Made by a program: the position numbers and the translations under genes
Shown here: piece after piece, positions 6,641 to 16,021 of the stretch
Layout: each line of letters opens with the position of its first letter
How positions within the stretch are numbered: position 1 is the stretch's first letter
The notes under the pieces: model-generated
The model's database searches: none
Seen by the model: only the letters and a program-made list of their open reading frames with translations
What the model was told of the DNA's origin: nothing
Assembly (NCBI RefSeq): GCF_001894865.1
Contig: NZ_BCXA01000017.1
Coordinates: 62,001 to 126,000 of the forward strand
Reading direction: 5' to 3'
Source: Rhodococcus maanshanensis NBRC 100610
GTDB lineage: Bacteria; Actinomycetota; Actinomycetes; Mycobacteriales; Mycobacteriaceae
DNA length: 64,000 nucleotides

Positions 6641-7645
6641 CTACTTGGTGAGCAGCGGAGCGATCCGCGGCGGGATCTTCTCCAGCGCGTACGGCAGCGA
6701 CAGGACGGTGCTCCAGGTCATCGCCTCGGCGGCCTCGTCCTCGAGGATGATCGTGCGGCCGTCCTTGACGACGTTCAGCTCCTGGTAGACCGGCGTCTTG
6801 TCGAGCTCGGCCCGCAGCTTGTCGCCGTAGCCGCCACCCGCGTACCAGACCAGCAGGTCGGCATCGGCGAGCGAGAGCTGCTCGGTGCTGATCGGGGCGA
6901 AGTTGGTCGTCGTGATCTGCTGCGTGACAGGCGGATTGACGAAGCCGAGCTCGGTGAAGAAGCGAACCTTCGGGTCCTCCGGGCCGTAGACCCCGAACTG
7001 GCCAGGGCCCTTGAGCGCGCCCACGATCACCGTCTTGCCCGCGAAGGCGGGGTTCGCGGCGGCGACATCGGTGAACTGCTTCTCGACGGAGGCCACCAGC
7101 TCCTTCGCCTTGTCCTGCTTGCCGAGCGCCTCGCCGATGATCCGCGTCTGGTCCTGCCACGGCACCCCGTAGTCGGCGAACTCCTTGGGCTGCGCGACGG
7201 TCGGCGCGAGCGCGCTGAGCTTGTTGTACTGGTCCTTGGTCAGGCCCGAGTAGGTGCCGACGATCAGATCCGGACCGGTGGCGGCCACCTTCTCGACGTC
7301 GATCCCGGTGTTCGCGCTGCCGATGATCGCGGGGGTCGCCCCGGCGAGCAGTCCCTGCGCCCATGGCCACACGGCGTTCGGGTAGTTGCCGTACCAGTCG
7401 AAGACGCCGACCGGGGTGGAGCCGAGCGCCAGGAGCGCGTCCTGGTCGTTGTACCCGACGCTGACCACGCGCTGCGGGTCGAGCGGCACCTGGGTCTCGC
7501 CGTACTTGTTGCCGATGGTCGCGCCGGTGCCTGCCGACGCCGATCCGCCGTCACCGTCACTGCTGCAGGCAGCGGCGAACGCGAGCAGTGCGCCCGACGT
7601 TCCGATCAGAAATCCCCGCCGCGTCAACTTCCCGACGTCTGCCAT
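6641..7645 (-). CDS. Iron-siderophore ABC transporter substrate-binding lipoprotein, Tat-type signal
   Basis: The 334-residue protein starts MADVGKLTRRGFLIGTSGAL. It has a twin-arginine motif, a hydrophobic stretch and a lipobox ending FAAAC-SS, so it should be exported by Tat and lipid-anchored outside the membrane. The body is a class III periplasmic-binding (FepB/FhuD-like) fold, with GPDLIVGTYSGLTKDQYNKL and LADADLLVWYAGGGYGDKL. It should bind a ferric siderophore for an ABC importer, but no permease or ATPase gene is adjacent, so it must partner elsewhere. GGAGGAG precedes the ATG by 5 bases. An iron box lies 26 bases upstream, so iron repression is likely. Confidence 0.92.
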   Translation of the reverse strand: MADVGKLTRRGFLIGTSGALLAFAAACSSDGDGGSASAGTGATIGNKYGETQVPLDPQRVVSVGYNDQDALLALGSTPVGVFDWYGNYPNAVWPWAQGLLAGATPAIIGSANTGIDVEKVAATGPDLIVGTYSGLTKDQYNKLSALAPTVAQPKEFADYGVPWQDQTRIIGEALGKQDKAKELVASVEKQFTDVAAANPAFAGKTVIVGALKGPGQFGVYGPEDPKVRFFTELGFVNPPVTQQITTTNFAPISTEQLSLADADLLVWYAGGGYGDKLRAELDKTPVYQELNVVKDGRTIILEDEAAEAMTWSTVLSLPYALEKIPPRIAPLLTK

Positions 7646-7670
7646 CGACTCTCCTCCATCGTCACCAAAG

Positions 7671-7689
7671 CTAGGTAAGGCTAGCCGAA
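7671..7689. promoter_or_regulatory. IdeR/DtxR iron box between the siderophore-binding gene and the YdeP-like oxidoreductase gene
   Basis: CTAGGTAAGGCTAGCCGAA matches 16 of 19 positions of the IdeR consensus TWAGGTWAGSCTWACCTWA. It lies 26 bases before the siderophore-binding gene start on the minus strand and 61 bases before the divergent oxidoreductase start. Iron-loaded IdeR would repress the former; an effect on the latter is possible but not shown. Confidence 0.75.
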
Positions 7690-7750
7690 ATAGTAGGCAG
7701 AGTGGGTCACCCCGCTGTCGGCGGGCCCGTCGCAGGGCCACTATGTAGGC

Positions 7751-10063
7751 ATGACTCGCAAGGGACCCGAACGCGACATCGACGAATCCGAGCTGGTCGT
7801 CACGCACAGCAAGGACCACGCGGCGGGCGTCCCCGCGGTCCTGGTGTCCCTGCAACGCGGTCTCGAACAGATGGGCGCCGTCCGCACCGCCCGGACCCTG
7901 GCCCGACTCAATCAGCGGCACGGTTTCGACTGCCCCGGCTGCGCCTGGCCCGAGACGCCTGGACACCGCAGGCCCGCGGAGTTCTGTGAGAACGGCGCCA
8001 AGGCCGTGGCCGAGGAGGCGACGCTGCGCCGCGTCGGCACCGAGTTCTTCGCCGAGCACTCGGTGGCGGAGCTGGCCGAGAAGACCGACTACTGGCTCGG
8101 ACAGCAGGGGCGCCTGGCGCACCCGATGGTGCTCCGCGAGGGCGCGACCCACTACACGCCGATCGAATGGGACGAAGCCTACCGGCTGATCGCCGACCAC
8201 CTGCGCGCGCTGCCCAGCCCCGACCAGGCGGTGTTCTACACCTCCGGTCGCACCAGCAACGAGGCCGCCTTCCTCTACCAGCTGATGATCCGCAGCTTCG
8301 GCACCAACAACCTGCCCGACTGCTCCAACATGTGCCACGAGTCGTCCGGCAGCGCACTGACCGAATCGATCGGGATCGGCAAGGGCTCGGTGACGGTGCC
8401 GGACCTCGAGTACGCCGACCTGATCCTCATCGCAGGCCAGAACCCCGGCACCAACCACCCCCGCATGCTCTCCACCCTGGAGAAGGCAAAGGCGAACGGC
8501 GCCAAGATCATCGCGGTGAACCCGCTGCCCGAGGCCGGGCTTCGCCGGTTCAAGGACCCGCAGAAGGTGGGCGGTGTGATCGGGCGCGGCGTCGACATCG
8601 CCGACGAGTTCCTGCAGATCCGCCTCGGCGGCGACATGGCCCTGTTCCAGGGGCTCGGGCGACTGCTGCTCGAGGCCGACGACGCGGACCCCGGCTCGGT
8701 GGTGGACCGCGCGTTCGTCGAGCAACACTGCGCGGGCTTCGCCGAGTACGAGGAGAACGTGCGCGCTGTGGATCTCGACGTCGTCCTCGAGGCCACCGGC
8801 CTCACGATGACGCAGTTGCGCGAGACCGCCGACGCGTTGGCCCGTTCCGAACGGACGATCGCGTGCTGGGCGATGGGCCTGACCCAGCAGTCCCACGGGG
8901 TCGCGACCATCCAGGAGATCACGAACCTGCTGCTGATGCGCGGCATGATGGGCAAGCCCGGCGCGGGCGTCTGCCCGGTGCGCGGGCACTCCAACGTCCA
9001 GGGTGACCGCACGATGGGCATCTGGGAGAAGATGCCGGACTCGTTCCTCGACGCTCTGGACCGCGAGTTCTCCATCGTCAGCCCCCGAAAGCACGGCTGG
9101 GACACCGTCGCCGCCATCCGCGGCATGCGTGACGGCAAGGGCTCCGTGTTCATGGCGATGGGCGGCAACTTCATCCGGGCCACCCCGGACACCGAGGCGA
9201 CCGAGGCCGCGCTGCGTTCGTGCGCGCTGACCGTCCAGGTCTCGACCAAACTCAACCGCTCCCACGTGGTCACCGGCGCCACCGCGGTCATCCTGCCCAC
9301 CCTCGGCCGTACCGACAAGGACATCCAGGCGAGCGGGAAACAGATGGTGTCCGTGGAGGATTCGATGTCCATGGTGCACCTCTCCCGGGGCAACCTCACA
9401 CCGGTCAGCGACCAGTTGCGCAGCGAGGTCGCGATCGTCTGCGAGCTCGCGGAAAACCTGCTCGGCGCCGACCACTCGGTGCCGTGGGCGCGATTCAAGG
9501 GGGACTACGACCGCATCCGCGACTCGATCTCGCGGGTGGTGCCCGGCTGCGAGAACTACAACGAGCGGGTCCGCAGGCCCGACGGATTCCAGCTGCCGCA
9601 CCCGCCGCGCGACCGGCGTGAGTTCCCCACCCGCACCGGCAAGGCCAACTTCACCGCGAGTCCGCTGCAGTGGTTGCCCACTCCCCCCGGCCGGTTGATC
9701 CTGCAGACCCTGCGCAGTCACGACCAGTACAACACCACCATCTACGGGCTCGACGATCGCTATCGCGGAGTGAAGGGCGGCCGCCGGGTGATCTTCGTGT
9801 CCGCGGCCGACCTCGCGGAACTGGGCATCGCCGACGGCGCGTCCGTGGACATCGTCTCCGAGTGGACCGGCCCCGACGGCGTGCTCCAGGAGCGGCGGGT
9901 GCGGGACTTCAAGGCCGTCGAGTACAGCACACCCAAGGGCAACGCCGCCGCCTATTACCCGGAGACCAACCCCCTCATCCCGCTCGATCACGTTGCCGCA
10001 AAATCGAATACACCGGTTTCCAAGGCGGTGCTGGTGCGGCTCGAACCGGCGGGGGCGCACTGA
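7751..10063 (+). CDS. FdhF/YdeP-family molybdopterin oxidoreductase, alpha subunit
   Basis: The 770-residue protein is a formate-dehydrogenase-like molybdenum enzyme of the YdeP type (TIGR01701-like). The N-terminal [13 protein letters not shown] motif is characteristic of this branch. [40 protein letters not shown] and [20 protein letters not shown] follow, binding bis-MGD and the active site. The C-terminal molybdopterin dinucleotide-binding domain includes [10 protein letters not shown] and the [19 protein letters not shown] region. E. coli YdeP is linked to acid resistance; the substrate here is unknown. No electron-transfer subunit is adjacent. fdhD overlaps by one base (TGATG), so expression is coupled. 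A CACTAT box 6 bases before the ATG hints at leaderless expression. Confidence 0.93.
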   Translation: MTRKGPERDIDESELVVTHSKDHAAGVPAVLVSLQRGLEQMGAVRTARTLARLNQRHGFDCPGCAWPETPGHRRPAEFCENGAKAVAEEATLRRVGTEFFAEHSVAELAEKTDYWLGQQGRLAHPMVLREGATHYTPIEWDEAYRLIADHLRALPSPDQAVFYTSGRTSNEAAFLYQLMIRSFGTNNLPDCSNMCHESSGSALTESIGIGKGSVTVPDLEYADLILIAGQNPGTNHPRMLSTLEKAKANGAKIIAVNPLPEAGLRRFKDPQKVGGVIGRGVDIADEFLQIRLGGDMALFQGLGRLLLEADDADPGSVVDRAFVEQHCAGFAEYEENVRAVDLDVVLEATGLTMTQLRETADALARSERTIACWAMGLTQQSHGVATIQEITNLLLMRGMMGKPGAGVCPVRGHSNVQGDRTMGIWEKMPDSFLDALDREFSIVSPRKHGWDTVAAIRGMRDGKGSVFMAMGGNFIRATPDTEATEAALRSCALTVQVSTKLNRSHVVTGATAVILPTLGRTDKDIQASGKQMVSVEDSMSMVHLSRGNLTPVSDQLRSEVAIVCELAENLLGADHSVPWARFKGDYDRIRDSISRVVPGCENYNERVRRPDGFQLPHPPRDRREFPTRTGKANFTASPLQWLPTPPGRLILQTLRSHDQYNTTIYGLDDRYRGVKGGRRVIFVSAADLAELGIADGASVDIVSEWTGPDGVLQERRVRDFKAVEYSTPKGNAAAYYPETNPLIPLDHVAAKSNTPVSKAVLVRLEPAGAH

Positions 10064-10908
10064 TGGGTCGGGTCACCGCGCGCCGTCCGGTGCTGCGGAT
10101 CACCGGGCCGAGCGGGGATTCCACCGGCGGCACCACCGTGCGCAGGCCGGACAGCCTGGCCGTGGAGGAACCGCTGGAGATCCGACTCGGCGGCCGATCG
10201 CTCTCGGTGACCATGCGCACCCCGGGGGACGACATCGACCTGGTGCACGGGTTCCTGCTGGGCGAGGGCATCATCGGTTCGGCGTCCGACGTCTCGGTCA
10301 TCCGGTACTGCGACGGCGTCGACAGCGACGGCGCCAACACCTACAACGTCCTCGACGTCGCGCTCGCGCCCGGCGTCTCACCGCCGACCGGCGCCGATCG
10401 CCAGTTCCTGACCACCTCGGCCTGCGGCGTCTGCGGCAAGGCCTCGCTCGAGGCGGTCCGGGTCCGCTCGCGCTACGACCTCACGGCTCCCGACCCGGTG
10501 GTGACGGCGTCGACCCTGGCGTCGATGCCGACGACCCTGCGCGCGCGCCAACGGGTCTTCGACTCGACGGGCGGCCTGCACGCCGCCGGACTGTTCACCC
10601 CCGACGGCGCCCTGCTCGCGATTCGCGAGGATGTGGGCAGGCACAACGCCGTCGACAAGGTGCTCGGCTGGGCGTTGACCGCCGACCGGGTACCGCTGCG
10701 CGAGGCGATCCTCGCGGTCAGCGGGCGCGCCTCCTTCGAACTCGTGCAGAAGGCCGTGGTCGCGGGGGTTCCGATACTGGCCGCGGTGTCCGCCCCGTCG
10801 TCGCTCGCCGTCGATCTCGCCACCGAGTCCGGGCTGAGCCTGGTCGGTTTCCTGCGCGGCGAGACCATGAACGTCTACAGCGGCGAGGCCCGGATCACGC
10901 CGGCCTGA
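10063..10908 (+). CDS. fdhD: Formate dehydrogenase accessory sulfurtransferase FdhD
   Basis: The 281-residue protein transfers sulfur from a cysteine desulfurase to the Mo-bisMGD cofactor before it is inserted into the apoenzyme. It shows [35 protein letters not shown], the catalytic two-cysteine loop [16 protein letters not shown] (about residues 121-136), and [18 protein letters not shown]. The start codon overlaps the stop of the YdeP-like gene. The pairing indicates that the oxidoreductase upstream is its client. Confidence 0.95.
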   Translation: MGRVTARRPVLRITGPSGDSTGGTTVRRPDSLAVEEPLEIRLGGRSLSVTMRTPGDDIDLVHGFLLGEGIIGSASDVSVIRYCDGVDSDGANTYNVLDVALAPGVSPPTGADRQFLTTSACGVCGKASLEAVRVRSRYDLTAPDPVVTASTLASMPTTLRARQRVFDSTGGLHAAGLFTPDGALLAIREDVGRHNAVDKVLGWALTADRVPLREAILAVSGRASFELVQKAVVAGVPILAAVSAPSSLAVDLATESGLSLVGFLRGETMNVYSGEARITPA

Positions 10909-10960
10909 CGCCAAGCTCCGCCAAGGCACCACCCCTGTGACGCTTCTCGCACCCTTTCAT

Positions 10961-11015
10961 ATACCCCCTAGGGTATGGTCGTTGCATACCGAACGGATAC
11001 CCCCTGGGGCATATC
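10961..11015. promoter_or_regulatory. Tandem CsoR/CstR-type operators ahead of the MMPL operon
   Basis: A perfect palindrome ATACCCCCTAGGGTAT occupies 10961-10976. A second, near-identical site ATACCCCCTGGGGCAT occupies 10997-11012, extended to GATACCCC...CATATC. The centre-to-centre distance is 36 bases. The ATACCC-N4-GGGTAT form is typical of CsoR-family repressors (copper, persulfide or formaldehyde sensors). No regulator of that family is encoded within this window. Site identity is by pattern; the inducer is inferred only. Confidence 0.7.
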
Positions 11016-11027
11016 GAGGAGATACGC

Positions 11028-13208
11028 ATGACGAGCAACACAGCCGAGGTGGACAAAACCCGGTCAGTGGCGGCTGCCGACGGCCCGCCGCCGCCGGCGT
11101 CGACTGGGGGAATCCTCGGCCGACTGGGCGCCACGATGGTCGGGCGCGCACGCTGGGTGTTCGGCATCTGGCTGATCGCACTGGTGGCGCTCGGCGCCGC
11201 CGCGCCGTCGGTGTTCACGTCGCTGGCCGGTGCAGGCTGGCAGGCCAACGGCTCGGAATCCGTGCAGGTCCGCGAGCTCGCCGAGGAGCACTTCGGCGGG
11301 AACTCCTCCGCCGCGGTGCAGGTCGTCGTGCACTCGGACACTCTCGCGGTCGCCGATCCGCAGGTGCAGCAGGTCCTCGCCGACGCGACAGCGGTGTTCG
11401 CCGACGATCAGCGTTTCGGCGAGGTCATCGCCCCGCAGCCCGGCATGTCCATCAGCCCGGACGGGCACACCGGCATCCTGATCGCGGGTGCGAACGCGAG
11501 TACCGACGACATGGTCAAGGCCGTCGACGAGCTCAAGGGAGAACTGGGCGCGCTGTCAACGGACGAGATCGAGGTCTACCCCACCGGCGCGTCGGCGCTC
11601 TGGAGCGACTTCAACAAGGCCAATCACGACGCGATGATCCAGGCGGAGATGCTCTCCTGGCCGGTGACGCTCGCGATCATGGTGCTGGCCTTCGGGTCAC
11701 TGGTCGCTGCGGGACTGCCGCTGCTGCTGACCATGGCGGGCCTGATCGCCTCCGCGGGCGGGCTGGTCCTGCTCAACACGGTCACGCCGATCTCGGTGTG
11801 GGCCATGAACTTCGCGATGATGTTCGCCCTCGCTCTCGGCATCGACTACGCGCTGTTCATCGTGGCGCGATTCCGGGATGCGCTGAGCAAGAGCGGCGAC
11901 CCGCGCGCGGCGGTCGCCGAGACGATGGACACCGCGGGCAAGGCCGTCGTCCTGTCGGGGTTGACCGTGCTCGTGAGCCTGTCCGCTGTGCTGCTGGTCC
12001 CCGCGCCCGCGGTCCGGACGATGGCCGTCGGCATCATGCTCGCCGTCACCTTCGTCCTCGCGGCCACCCTGACCCTGCTGCCCGCGGTGCTGGGCAAGCT
12101 CGGCACCAAGGTGAACGCCGGCTCGCTCCCCTACGCCAAGCGACAGCAGCACCGCTCCCCCCGCTTCGCCGCGTGGGGCAACCTCCTGCACAGGCACCCG
12201 TGGCCGTTCGCGATCGGCTCGCTCCTGATCCTGATCGCGCTGTCCCTGCCGGTACTCGGCTTGAAGGTCGCGATGCCGTCGATCGAGGTGGTCCCCTCCG
12301 ATGCGCCGGTCCGCCAGGGCTACGAACTCGTCCAGGCACAGCTGGGCGAAGGCGCGCCGGGAATGCTGCAGATCATCGCCCCGGCGTCCGAGGCCGAGGC
12401 CACCGCGGGTGCCGCGGCCGCCGTCGACGGGATCGCGATGGTCACCCCACCGCAGCAGGCGATCGACGGCTCCGATCACGTGATGCTGCAGGCGATCCCG
12501 GGTGTCGATCCCTCCGACGAGGCGATGGGGTCGATCCTCACCCAGTTGCGGTCCGAGCTGCCCTCTCAGGCCCTGGTCGGCGGCGCGCCTGCCGAGAACC
12601 TCGACCTGCAGCAGGCGCTGAACGACTACCTGCCCCTGATCGTCGGCATCATCCTGGCCCTCGGCTTCCTGCTGCTGCTGGTCGCGCTGCAGGCCCCGCT
12701 GATCGCCGTCCTCGGCACGGTGGTGAGCCTGCTCTCGACCGCCGCCGCGTTCGGGGTCGCCAAGCTGATCTTCCAGGACGGGCACGGGGCCGGCCTGCTC
12801 GGCTTCACCCCGCAGGGGTTCCTCGACGGCTGGGGGCCGGTGTTCTTCTTCGCGATGATCTTCGCCATCGCGATGGACTACACGGTGTTCCTGCTGTCCA
12901 CCGCGAAGGAGCACTACGAGCGATCCGGCGATCCGAAGGTCGCGCATGTGGACGGCCTCGCGCACTCGGGCCGGGTGATCGCCGCCGCCGCGGCGGTGAT
13001 GGTGGCGGTGTTCTTCACCTTCGCGCTCGCCGACCCCCTCCCACCGAAGGAGATGGGCATCATCCTCGGCGTCGCCGTCCTGCTCGACGCGGTCCTCATC
13101 CGCCTCGTCCTGCTGCCGGTGCTGCTGCGGCTGACCGGGCACGCCGCCTGGTGGTCCCCCGCCTGGCTGCGCAGGGTGCTGCCCAATATCAGCTTCTCCC
13201 ACGGCTGA
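11028..13208 (+). CDS. MMPL-family RND transporter
   Basis: The 726-residue membrane protein follows a GAGGAG site. It has two RND halves. Each begins with a transmembrane helix and an external domain (residues about 65-190 and 400-515), followed by five-helix bundles. Family signatures are MFALALGIDYALFIVARFRD in half one and IFAIAMDYTVFLLSTAKEHY in half two, each holding the proton-relay Asp-Tyr pair. MMPL proteins export lipids, siderophores or drugs using the proton gradient. It is followed by DUF2892 and DUF302 genes. That gene set, and the CsoR/CstR-type operators, suggest a stress-induced efflux unit rather than a lipid-biosynthesis locus. Confidence 0.92.
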   Translation: MTSNTAEVDKTRSVAAADGPPPPASTGGILGRLGATMVGRARWVFGIWLIALVALGAAAPSVFTSLAGAGWQANGSESVQVRELAEEHFGGNSSAAVQVVVHSDTLAVADPQVQQVLADATAVFADDQRFGEVIAPQPGMSISPDGHTGILIAGANASTDDMVKAVDELKGELGALSTDEIEVYPTGASALWSDFNKANHDAMIQAEMLSWPVTLAIMVLAFGSLVAAGLPLLLTMAGLIASAGGLVLLNTVTPISVWAMNFAMMFALALGIDYALFIVARFRDALSKSGDPRAAVAETMDTAGKAVVLSGLTVLVSLSAVLLVPAPAVRTMAVGIMLAVTFVLAATLTLLPAVLGKLGTKVNAGSLPYAKRQQHRSPRFAAWGNLLHRHPWPFAIGSLLILIALSLPVLGLKVAMPSIEVVPSDAPVRQGYELVQAQLGEGAPGMLQIIAPASEAEATAGAAAAVDGIAMVTPPQQAIDGSDHVMLQAIPGVDPSDEAMGSILTQLRSELPSQALVGGAPAENLDLQQALNDYLPLIVGIILALGFLLLLVALQAPLIAVLGTVVSLLSTAAAFGVAKLIFQDGHGAGLLGFTPQGFLDGWGPVFFFAMIFAIAMDYTVFLLSTAKEHYERSGDPKVAHVDGLAHSGRVIAAAAAVMVAVFFTFALADPLPPKEMGIILGVAVLLDAVLIRLVLLPVLLRLTGHAAWWSPAWLRRVLPNISFSHG

Positions 13209-13234
13209 CCCGATTTCACGGAAGGAAACCCGAC

Positions 13235-13465
13235 ATGTCAACACTCCCCCGCCACCGCGGCTGGACGGTCGAGCGACTGGTTCCGCTCCTGGGCGGCACC
13301 ATGGTCCTGCTCAGCGTCGCGCTCACCCTCGCGTTGTCGTCGTGGTGGTTGATCCTCACCGGGTTCGTCGCCGCGAACCTGCTCCTCTACGCGGCCGTCG
13401 GTTGGTGCCCGGCCAGCCTGCTGATGCAGCGACTGGGCGTGCGGCGACTCGACAACCGAATGTGA
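13235..13465 (+). CDS. DUF2892 (YgaP-type) small membrane protein
   Basis: The 76-residue protein has two transmembrane segments (VPLLGGTMVLLSVALTLALS and LTGFVAANLLLYAAVGWCPA). It ends with the typical GWCPASLLMQRLGVR motif of DUF2892, the membrane part of rhodanese-type YgaP proteins. GGAAGG precedes the ATG. It lies 26 bases after the MMPL gene and 29 before DUF302, so it is the middle gene of the operon. DUF2892 proteins often occur in CsoR/CstR/BigR-type regulons linked to sulfide or persulfide. Confidence 0.85.
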   Translation: MSTLPRHRGWTVERLVPLLGGTMVLLSVALTLALSSWWLILTGFVAANLLLYAAVGWCPASLLMQRLGVRRLDNRM

Positions 13466-13494
13466 ACACCCCCGATCCAGAACGGAGACAACTC

Positions 13495-13899
13495 ATGAAC
13501 CTGGCACTGTCGACGACACTGCAGACCTCCTTCGCCGATGCGGTCGAGAAGACCCGAAAGGCCCTTCAGGAACAGGGCTTCGGCGTGCTCACCGAGATCG
13601 ACATGCGCGCGACCCTCAAGGCCAAGCTCGACGTGGACATGGAGGACTACCTGATTCTCGGGGCCTGCAACCCGCCGCTTGCGCACCGCGCCGTCACCAT
13701 CGACCGGCAGATCGGATTGCTGCTGCCGTGCAACGTGATCGTTCGCTCGGATCCGGCCGCCGGCGGCACCGTCACGGTGGAGGCGATGAATCCCGAGCTG
13801 ATGGTGCAGGTCACGGGCGAACCCGCGCTCGAGGCCGTCGCCGAGGAGGCGGGCACCCGCCTGCGGGCCGCGATCGCCTCACTCGGCGACGCTTCCTGA
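13495..13899 (+). CDS. DUF302-domain protein
   Basis: The 134-residue cytoplasmic protein starts MNLALSTTLQTSFADAVEKT and contains KALQEQGFGVLTEIDMRATL and YLILGACNPPLAHRAVTIDR, then IGLLLPCNVIVRS. This is the standard DUF302 fold, with conserved CNP and LLPCN motifs. Members co-occur with metal or sulfur stress genes; the biochemical role is unsettled. It is last in the operon with MMPL and DUF2892 and follows ACGGAG. Its last 21 bases overlap the end of aroQ on the opposite strand. Confidence 0.9.
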   Translation: MNLALSTTLQTSFADAVEKTRKALQEQGFGVLTEIDMRATLKAKLDVDMEDYLILGACNPPLAHRAVTIDRQIGLLLPCNVIVRSDPAAGGTVTVEAMNPELMVQVTGEPALEAVAEEAGTRLRAAIASLGDAS

Positions 13900-14343
13900 G
13901 CCCCGCTGCCGTCGACAGATCCAGTCGACGGCGGCGCGGTAGCCGTCCACCCCGAGACCGCAGATCACACCGTCGGCGACCGGCGACACGAGCGACCGGT
14001 GCCGGAACACCTCGCGACCGTGGATGTTGCTGACGTGCACCTCCACCACCGGCACCCCGAGCGTGGCGAGTGCGTCGCGCAGCGCGACCGAGGTGTGCGA
14101 GTAGCCGCCCGGGTTGATCACCACCCCCGAGGCCCCCTCGCGGGCCTCGTGGATCCAATCGATCAGTACGCCTTCGTGATTGGACTGGCGGGCATCGATC
14201 TCGCGGCCGTACCCGGCGGCCGCCTCGCGGCACAGGGCCACGACATCGTCGAGGGTGGCGGGCCCGTACACCTCGGGCTGCCGCTGTCCGAGCAGGTTCA
14301 GGTTGGGTCCGTTGAGCACGAGGATCGGGCCTGCGGTCGCCAT
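13879..14343 (-). CDS. aroQ: Type II 3-dehydroquinate dehydratase
   Basis: The 154-residue enzyme converts 3-dehydroquinate to 3-dehydroshikimate in the shikimate pathway. It has LVLNGPNLNLLGQRQPEVYG with the catalytic Tyr loop, RQSNHEG, VINPGGYSHTSVALRDAL and VEVHVSNIHGREVFRHRS, which holds the catalytic His. Length and motifs are complete. It lies downstream of clpX on the same strand but beyond a strong terminator. No other aro gene is near, unlike the aroC-K-B-Q cluster common in actinobacteria, so it may be a second copy. Confidence 0.95.
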   Translation of the reverse strand: MATAGPILVLNGPNLNLLGQRQPEVYGPATLDDVVALCREAAAGYGREIDARQSNHEGVLIDWIHEAREGASGVVINPGGYSHTSVALRDALATLGVPVVEVHVSNIHGREVFRHRSLVSPVADGVICGLGVDGYRAAVDWICRRQRGSGSVAE

Positions 14344-14378
14344 ACGGGACACGCTAGCTCGCGGCGACCCCGACAGAC

Positions 14379-14415
14379 GGAGAACGGCCGGTGGGAATCC
14401 CACCGGCCGTTCTCC
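14379..14415. terminator. Strong terminator after clpX
   Basis: GGAGAACGGCCGGTGGG (14379-14395) and its exact 17-base complement (14399-14415) flank a 3-base loop. It is 16 bases beyond the clpX stop on the minus strand and separates clpX from aroQ. Confidence 0.85.
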
Positions 14416-14431
14416 TGTGTCGTTGTGCGGA

Positions 14432-15712
14432 CTACGCCGACTTGTCGCGTCGTTCCGGCCGCTCGGGCTTACGCGGGACGATCGTCGGCAGCACGTTGTC
14501 GTTGACCGTCTCGGCCGTCACGACCACCTTGGCGACGTCGTCGCGGCTCGGGATGTCGTACATCACCGGCAGCAGGACCTCTTCCATGATGGCGCGCAGG
14601 CCGCGGGCACCGGTGCCTCGAAGGATCGCCTGATCCGCCACCGCCTCGAGCGCGTCCGGCGAGAACTCGAGTTCCACCCCGTCCATGTCGAACAGCCGCG
14701 TGTACTGCTTGACCAGCGCGTTCTTCGGCTCCGACAGGATCTGTACGAGGGAGTCCTTGTCCAGACTGGTCACCGAGGCCACGACCGGGAGACGGCCGAT
14801 GAACTCCGGGATCAGGCCGAACTTGATCAGATCCTCGGGCATCACCTCGGCGAAGTGGTCCTGGGTGTCCAACTCCGCCTTGGAACGCACCTCCGCCCCG
14901 AAACCGATGCCACGCTTGCCGACCCGATCGGAGACGATCCGCTCGAGCCCCGCGAACGCACCCGCCACGATGAACAGCACGTTGGTCGTGTCGATCTGGA
15001 TGAATTCCTGATGGGGGTGCTTGCGCCCACCCTGCGGGGGCACGCTCGCCTGGGTGCCCTCGAGGATCTTCAGCAGTGCCTGCTGCACACCCTCGCCGGA
15101 CACGTCCCTGGTGATCGACGGGTTCTCGCTCTTGCGGGCGATCTTGTCGACCTCGTCGATGTAGATGATGCCGGTCTCGGCGCGCTTGACGTCGTAGTCC
15201 GCGGCCTGGATCAGCTTGAGCAGGATGTTCTCGACATCCTCGCCGACATAGCCCGCCTCCGTGAGCGCCGTCGCGTCGGCGATGGCGAACGGCACGTTCA
15301 GCATCTTCGCGAGCGTCTGCGCGAGGTAGGTCTTGCCGCAGCCGGTCGGGCCGAGCATGAGGATGTTCGACTTGGCCAGTTCCACGGTCTCGCCGCGGGC
15401 GTCGCGACCCTTGTCGCCGGCCTGGATGCGCTTGTAGTGGTTGTAGACCGCGACGGCGAGCGTGCGCTTGGCCGCGTCCTGACCGATCACATAGTTCTCG
15501 AGGAAGTCGCGGATCTCGGCCGGCTTGGGCAGCTCGTCGAGCTTGACCTCGCTCGACTCGGCCAGCTCTTCCTCGATGATCTCGTTGCACAGGTCGATGC
15601 ACTCATCGCAGATATAGACCCCTGGTCCCGCGATGAGCTTCTTCACCTGCTTCTGACTCTTGCCGCAGAAAGAGCACTTCAGCAGGTCGCCGCCGTCACC
15701 GATGCGTGCCAT
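14432..15712 (-). CDS. clpX: ATP-dependent Clp protease ATP-binding subunit ClpX
   Basis: The 426-residue AAA+ unfoldase feeds substrates to ClpP1P2. It starts [20 protein letters not shown]; the zinc-binding domain uses the CSFC and CDEC cysteines. Walker A is [16 protein letters not shown], the pore loop is [15 protein letters not shown], Walker B is [13 protein letters not shown], and the ClpP-docking IGF loop is [10 protein letters not shown]. The arginine-finger region and C-terminal small domain ([20 protein letters not shown]) are present. It is separated from clpP2 by 309 bases, which suggests its own promoter. Confidence 0.98.
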   Translation of the reverse strand: MARIGDGGDLLKCSFCGKSQKQVKKLIAGPGVYICDECIDLCNEIIEEELAESSEVKLDELPKPAEIRDFLENYVIGQDAAKRTLAVAVYNHYKRIQAGDKGRDARGETVELAKSNILMLGPTGCGKTYLAQTLAKMLNVPFAIADATALTEAGYVGEDVENILLKLIQAADYDVKRAETGIIYIDEVDKIARKSENPSITRDVSGEGVQQALLKILEGTQASVPPQGGRKHPHQEFIQIDTTNVLFIVAGAFAGLERIVSDRVGKRGIGFGAEVRSKAELDTQDHFAEVMPEDLIKFGLIPEFIGRLPVVASVTSLDKDSLVQILSEPKNALVKQYTRLFDMDGVELEFSPDALEAVADQAILRGTGARGLRAIMEEVLLPVMYDIPSRDDVAKVVVTAETVNDNVLPTIVPRKPERPERRDKSA

Positions 15713-16021
15713 CTCGTCAGGTCCCTACTTCCTTCTCAGCGTGGTGACCATCCCCACCCGCGTGTGAGTCGTCACGACCCACATCCCTGGGCGGACAAAA
15801 GCCCCTGATGTGACCGTACCCGTAGTTCCGGAACGAGGTCGACCAGTTGCCGATGATTCGACCCGGCGCGCAGCCGAGGCGAAGCTCCGACGACCGTGTA
15901 CCCCGATTCCGACCGGGGGTCCCAGCCTGACCGGTCGGCACCCGGACACGCCGCATCCCTACGAACGCGGCGTGTCGCGAGCCCGACCGTCTCCCGTCGA
16001 CCCGAAGAGGCCGACAGACCG
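15713..16021 (-). promoter_or_regulatory. 309-base clpP2-clpX intergenic region with a hairpin
   Basis: No gene is seen. An inverted repeat ACACGCCGC (15946-15954) / GCGGCGTGT (15967-15975) lies about 50 bases past the clpP2 stop and may be a terminator or attenuator. The rest presumably holds the clpX promoter, but I could not place -35/-10 boxes with confidence. Confidence 0.45.

Noticed and set aside
6641-10060. A 1139-codon open frame on the minus strand
   Set aside because: Only its last 334 codons (from 7645) are the siderophore-binding protein. The rest is antisense to the YdeP-like oxidoreductase gene, with typical high-GC shadow composition.
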